DNA of 64,000 bases from NCBI GenBank assembly GCA_023397655.1, contig JAEWTW010000032.1, positions 1 through 64,000 of the forward strand, written 5' to 3'. Each line of letters starts with the position of its first letter. The first letter of the stretch is position 1. The notes beneath the pieces are model-generated. The model did not search any database. It was given only the letters and a program-made list of their open reading frames with translations, and was not told the DNA's origin. Shown here piece by piece: positions 61,420-64,000 of this stretch. The translations under genes were made by a program, and so were the position numbers. This DNA is from Bacillota bacterium. GTDB lineage: Bacteria; Bacillota; Clostridia; Christensenellales; SZUA-584.

Positions 61420-62459
61420 GACTCCTTGTTGTCGTCATTCTCCTCTGTCTCTTCTGTGTTCACAGAATCATCCTCTGAAGCGGCAATCTTACCCTGTATG
61501 CCCTCCAGTTTCTTTTTGGCCTTATCAGCCCTGGCGTTAGCTTTGACGACTTTTTTCAGCTGATCATCGTATTTCTGCCTGAGGGCATCCGCTTTTTCTT
61601 CCGCTCTTTTGGCATCATGCCGGGCTTTATAAAGCTTGCTGTTGGCCTTGTACTCGCGGATTTGTTCCTGCGACCAGCTTAAGCTGTAATAACCGTCATA
61701 CGGCGCAAATTTTACTTTCAGAACTGACATGACAATGATATACGCCAGCCCCAGCACGAACAGCACAGCGCTCAGCAGTTGAGATACCCGTATCTCATTG
61801 ATCATCAGACTGTCGGTACGGAGCGCTTCAATCCAGAAGCGGCCCAGGCCGTACAGCGCCACATAGAGCGCGAACACGCCGCCTCTGACCTTAATCCTCT
61901 TGCGCACTGCCATGAGTGCGATAAACACAAGCACGTTCCACATGGACTCATAAAAGAACGTGGCTTGAAACCATTCCCCGTTTATGTTGACTCCAGCGGG
62001 AAACCACTGCCAGCTCGGGTCGGTAATCAAACCGCCGTGCGCTTCCTGATTCACATAGTTCCCCCAGCGGCCGATAGCCTGAGCGATAATAAGGCCGGGT
62101 GCCGCGATGTCCAGCATGTCCCCGATGTTAATGCGCCGCCAGGCTTTAAATATAAGCGCGGCTATGACGCCACCGATAACCGCACCATATATGGCCATGC
62201 CGCCTTCCCATATCGCAATGATTTTCAGCAGATTGCCCGCATAATTTTCCCATTCGAAAATCACGTAATACAGCCTGCCGCATATGATGCCTATCGGAAT
62301 AGCAAGCAGCATAAAATCCAATACCATCTCAGACCGGAAACCTTTTCTTTTGGCTTCCCTCACGCCAAGCACCACACCGACAATTAAAGCGGCTGCAATG
62401 ATGATGCCATACCAGTATATATCTTTTCCAAAAAGAGAAAAAGCGACTCTGCTGTCCAT
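61416..62459 (-). CDS. lgt: Prolipoprotein diacylglyceryl transferase with coiled-coil tail
   Basis: A 347-residue membrane enzyme that attaches diacylglycerol to lipoprotein cysteines. Seven hydrophobic segments are visible. The Lgt signature is GRWGNYVNQEAHGG, with GRLYYVIFEW and FLYE-like FFYESMWN also conserved. About 90 C-terminal residues form a Lys/Ala/Glu-rich coiled coil ending in an acidic tail, absent from typical Lgt proteins of about 260 residues. Confidence 0.95.
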   Translation of the reverse strand: MDSRVAFSLFGKDIYWYGIIIAAALIVGVVLGVREAKRKGFRSEMVLDFMLLAIPIGIICGRLYYVIFEWENYAGNLLKIIAIWEGGMAIYGAVIGGVIAALIFKAWRRINIGDMLDIAAPGLIIAQAIGRWGNYVNQEAHGGLITDPSWQWFPAGVNINGEWFQATFFYESMWNVLVFIALMAVRKRIKVRGGVFALYVALYGLGRFWIEALRTDSLMINEIRVSQLLSAVLFVLGLAYIIVMSVLKVKFAPYDGYYSLSWSQEQIREYKANSKLYKARHDAKRAEEKADALRQKYDDQLKKVVKANARADKAKKKLEGIQGKIAASEDDSVNTEETEENDDNKES

Positions 62460-62523
62460 ATTGACCTCCTGTAATCACATTGTAACCATTATAGGACCTT
62501 CATTCTTTCGGGTCAAGCAAAGC

Positions 62524-62555
62524 ACAAAAAAACAGGCTGCTTTCCACAGCCTGTT
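62524..62555 (-). terminator. Terminator after the anti-sigma-like gene
   Basis: AACAGGCTG pairs with CAGCCTGTT (62531-62539 with 62547-62555); on the minus strand a run of seven T follows. It ends the transcript 9 bp beyond the stop codon. Confidence 0.92.
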
Positions 62556-62563
62556 ATATTTCG

Positions 62564-63385
62564 TTATTCAAACATGAACTCTATCGTTTCGCCCTCGATC
62601 AAGCTTCCGTCCATTTGAAGGTCGGCTGTCAGTTCCAACAACCTCTCAGCGATGTCCTCCGAGATTACGAATATCATTGAGTCAGTATCTTCATCGTACA
62701 TATACTCAAATCCGTATTCAATGATCATGTCATCAAGCGCTTCTCTGATATCAGGCTCAAGCTCATCGGGCACATACACGATACATGCCGGAATACGTCT
62801 CTCAGAATCAGCTGCATGTTTTGGCACTGCCTGAGCCTGGGCATCTCCGGCGTCTTCAGTGACCATCACCGAAAATTGCATTTCCGGCTCTTCTTCCGGC
62901 GCTTGAGCCGGTGCTTCAGTAGCCGCAGGCGCTTCGGCTGCAGCATATTCATCAGCCGCAGGCGCTTCCATTGGAGCGGGTGCCATTCCCGCCGAATTCA
63001 TTTCTTCCTGCTGTGCACCCTCCGCGGGTGCCGCCATCATGAAATTCTCATCCGCGCTGCGCGATGAACCGCCGTTTGTATTCGGAAGGACTCCGGAAGT
63101 CAAAACAACAATCAGCGCAATCACGGCTGCAGCAGCCACAGAAATATAAGCAAAGGGAACCGGCCTACGACTTTTTGCCTTGCGCAAGGCTTCTCTGGCA
63201 AGCCCCTTCGGCGGCTCCAAGTCTCCCAACGCAGCCAGTGCCTTTTTTAAACGCAGTGCATTGTCAAGTTCATCCCTGCAGTCCGGGCATGCGGCTGCAT
63301 GCGAAAGTAACTCCTCCGTCTGTGCGGAACTTAAGGCGCCATCGATATATTGATTTATTTTTTCTTTTGCAGTCCGACAGTCCAT
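62564..63385 (-). CDS. zf-HC2 anti-sigma-factor-like membrane protein
   Basis: A 273-residue protein; the ATG at 63385 is preferred since AAGGA lies 10 nt upstream, while a GTG 9 nt earlier is too close. A zinc-binding anti-sigma domain (HAAACPDC after MDCRTAKEKINQYIDG) is followed by one transmembrane helix (about 75-97, VAAAAVIALIVVLTSG), an Ala/Pro/Glu-rich stretch with repeated PAxxAPAxxEAPA units and a small C-terminal domain (PDELEPDIREALDDMIIEYG). Such proteins hold an ECF sigma factor inactive at the membrane. No sigma gene is next to it. Confidence 0.85.
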   Translation of the reverse strand: MDCRTAKEKINQYIDGALSSAQTEELLSHAAACPDCRDELDNALRLKKALAALGDLEPPKGLAREALRKAKSRRPVPFAYISVAAAAVIALIVVLTSGVLPNTNGGSSRSADENFMMAAPAEGAQQEEMNSAGMAPAPMEAPAADEYAAAEAPAATEAPAQAPEEEPEMQFSVMVTEDAGDAQAQAVPKHAADSERRIPACIVYVPDELEPDIREALDDMIIEYGFEYMYDEDTDSMIFVISEDIAERLLELTADLQMDGSLIEGETIEFMFE

Positions 63386-63573
63386 CCCGCGCACATCCTT
63401 AATAAAGCATCATTCAAGCGATGGGATGTACTTAAACTCATTATTCTTTTTATATCCAACACCACCGCTCACAAATATGACGCGCGCCCGTGCAGTTTTG
63501 TTCCGCCGGTTTCGCTTCATTTCAAAATTATATTACAATTATTGCGAAGGTACAACAATTATTAGCGCGGGAA

Positions 63574-64000
63574 TCAGCCGCATTTGGAATAACCGCAGGT
63601 ACGGCATACCACGCAGCCACTTTCATGCTCCATCGGCGATGCGCATTCGGGACATTTGCTGGCACCGTTTTTGGATGTCGGGTCCGCTTCACCACCGCGC
63701 AGCTCCACCACCCGTTCGAGAACGCGGCCGATGGCATCCGGACAGGACAGCACCTTAAGACCTTTTTGCCGCAGCGTTGAATGACAGCGTATGCCACGCA
63801 GCTGCTCAATGATGCTCTGCACATCGACACCGGAGCGCAGCGCCATTGACACAAGCCGGCTGGTCGCCTCAGACTGCGACGGACATCCGCCAGCACGCCC
63901 GACATTCGTAAATACCTCACATATACCGTTGCTGTCATAGTTGACTGTTACATACAGATTGCCGCAGCCTATTTTTATCTTTTGCGTAATCCCTTTGGTG
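63574..64000 (-). CDS. nrdJ: Adenosylcobalamin-dependent ribonucleotide reductase, C-terminal part
   Basis: The gene runs off the window; only the last 141 codons are seen. The frame is open to the edge. NLYVTVNYDSNGICEVFTNV, GRAGGCPSQSEATSRLVSMALRSG and IRCHSTLRQKGLKVLSCPDAIGRVLE form the TSCPD domain found at the C terminus of class II (B12-dependent) reductases. The tail CPECASPMEHESGCVVCRTCGYSKCG is the usual zinc-binding/redox cysteine end. The enzyme makes deoxyribonucleotides without oxygen. No terminator is obvious in 63395-63573, which holds no gene. Confidence 0.92.
   Translation of the reverse strand, partial: TKGITQKIKIGCGNLYVTVNYDSNGICEVFTNVGRAGGCPSQSEATSRLVSMALRSGVDVQSIIEQLRGIRCHSTLRQKGLKVLSCPDAIGRVLERVVELRGGEADPTSKNGASKCPECASPMEHESGCVVCRTCGYSKCG

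Overview
The window looks like a chromosomal segment of a Bacillota genome, most likely class Clostridia. The signs are spore-lineage genes (ytfJ, dacF-type carboxypeptidase, lonB), an IspH-ribosomal protein S1 fusion, a T-box in front of pheST, a Na+-pumping biotin decarboxylase cluster, strong GGAGG ribosome sites and tRNA genes with encoded CCA. I cannot name the genus from sequence alone.

Layout. 1-260: three tRNA genes (partial, probably Thr; Tyr; Leu) and a terminator. 0.5-7.5 kb: a Gre-like orphan, gap, and a five-gene cluster for a sodium-pump decarboxylase that carries both an acyl-CoA-type and a keto-acid-type carboxyltransferase. 7.6-16.9 kb: rluB, dacF, ytfJ, a DUF2953 gene, scpB-scpA, an M50 protease, zapA, then pheT-pheS behind a T-box. 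16.9-23.0 kb: the polA-coaE-slt-(peptide-binding lipoprotein)-trmH run. 23.2-27.1 kb: hutP-cmk-plsC-ispH/S1. 27.3-29.4 kb: a zinc-ribbon membrane protein, a GIY-YIG protein and degV. After the mobile element come lonA, engB, a metallophosphoesterase and lonB (49.1-54.4 kb). Then follow a LuxR-type membrane regulator with an MMPL transporter and a heptad-repeat exported protein (54.5-59.3 kb), a DivIVA-like protein, lgt-pncB, a zf-HC2 anti-sigma-like protein and the 3' end of a B12-dependent ribonucleotide reductase.

The main find is a 19,445-bp transposon at 29610-49054, delimited to the base. Both ends start TGTC and carry TTTGCAC exactly 18 bp in. The element is flanked by a perfect 5-bp direct repeat, GTTGC (29605-29609 and 49055-49059). 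These are the hallmarks of Tn7-like elements (TGT...ACA ends, 5-bp target duplication). It sits in the divergent degV/lonA intergenic region and leaves both promoters whole. A tniQ gene lies just inside the left end, next to an unrecognised gene with helix-turn-helix signatures. I find no TnsA, TnsB or TnsC gene, so the element looks transposase-free and would have to be moved in trans.

The cargo is a complete type 1 BREX phage-defence operon, read right to left: a small HTH protein, brxA, brxB, brxC, an EcsC-family gene, pglX, pglZ, brxL. It is followed by a PD-(D/E)XK nuclease-like protein, an HD-domain protein and a truncated macro-domain protein. A decayed small gene remains near the right end. 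PglX would mark host DNA by adenine methylation and the other Brx proteins would block unmarked phage DNA. The three genes after brxL are candidate accessory effectors or guards.
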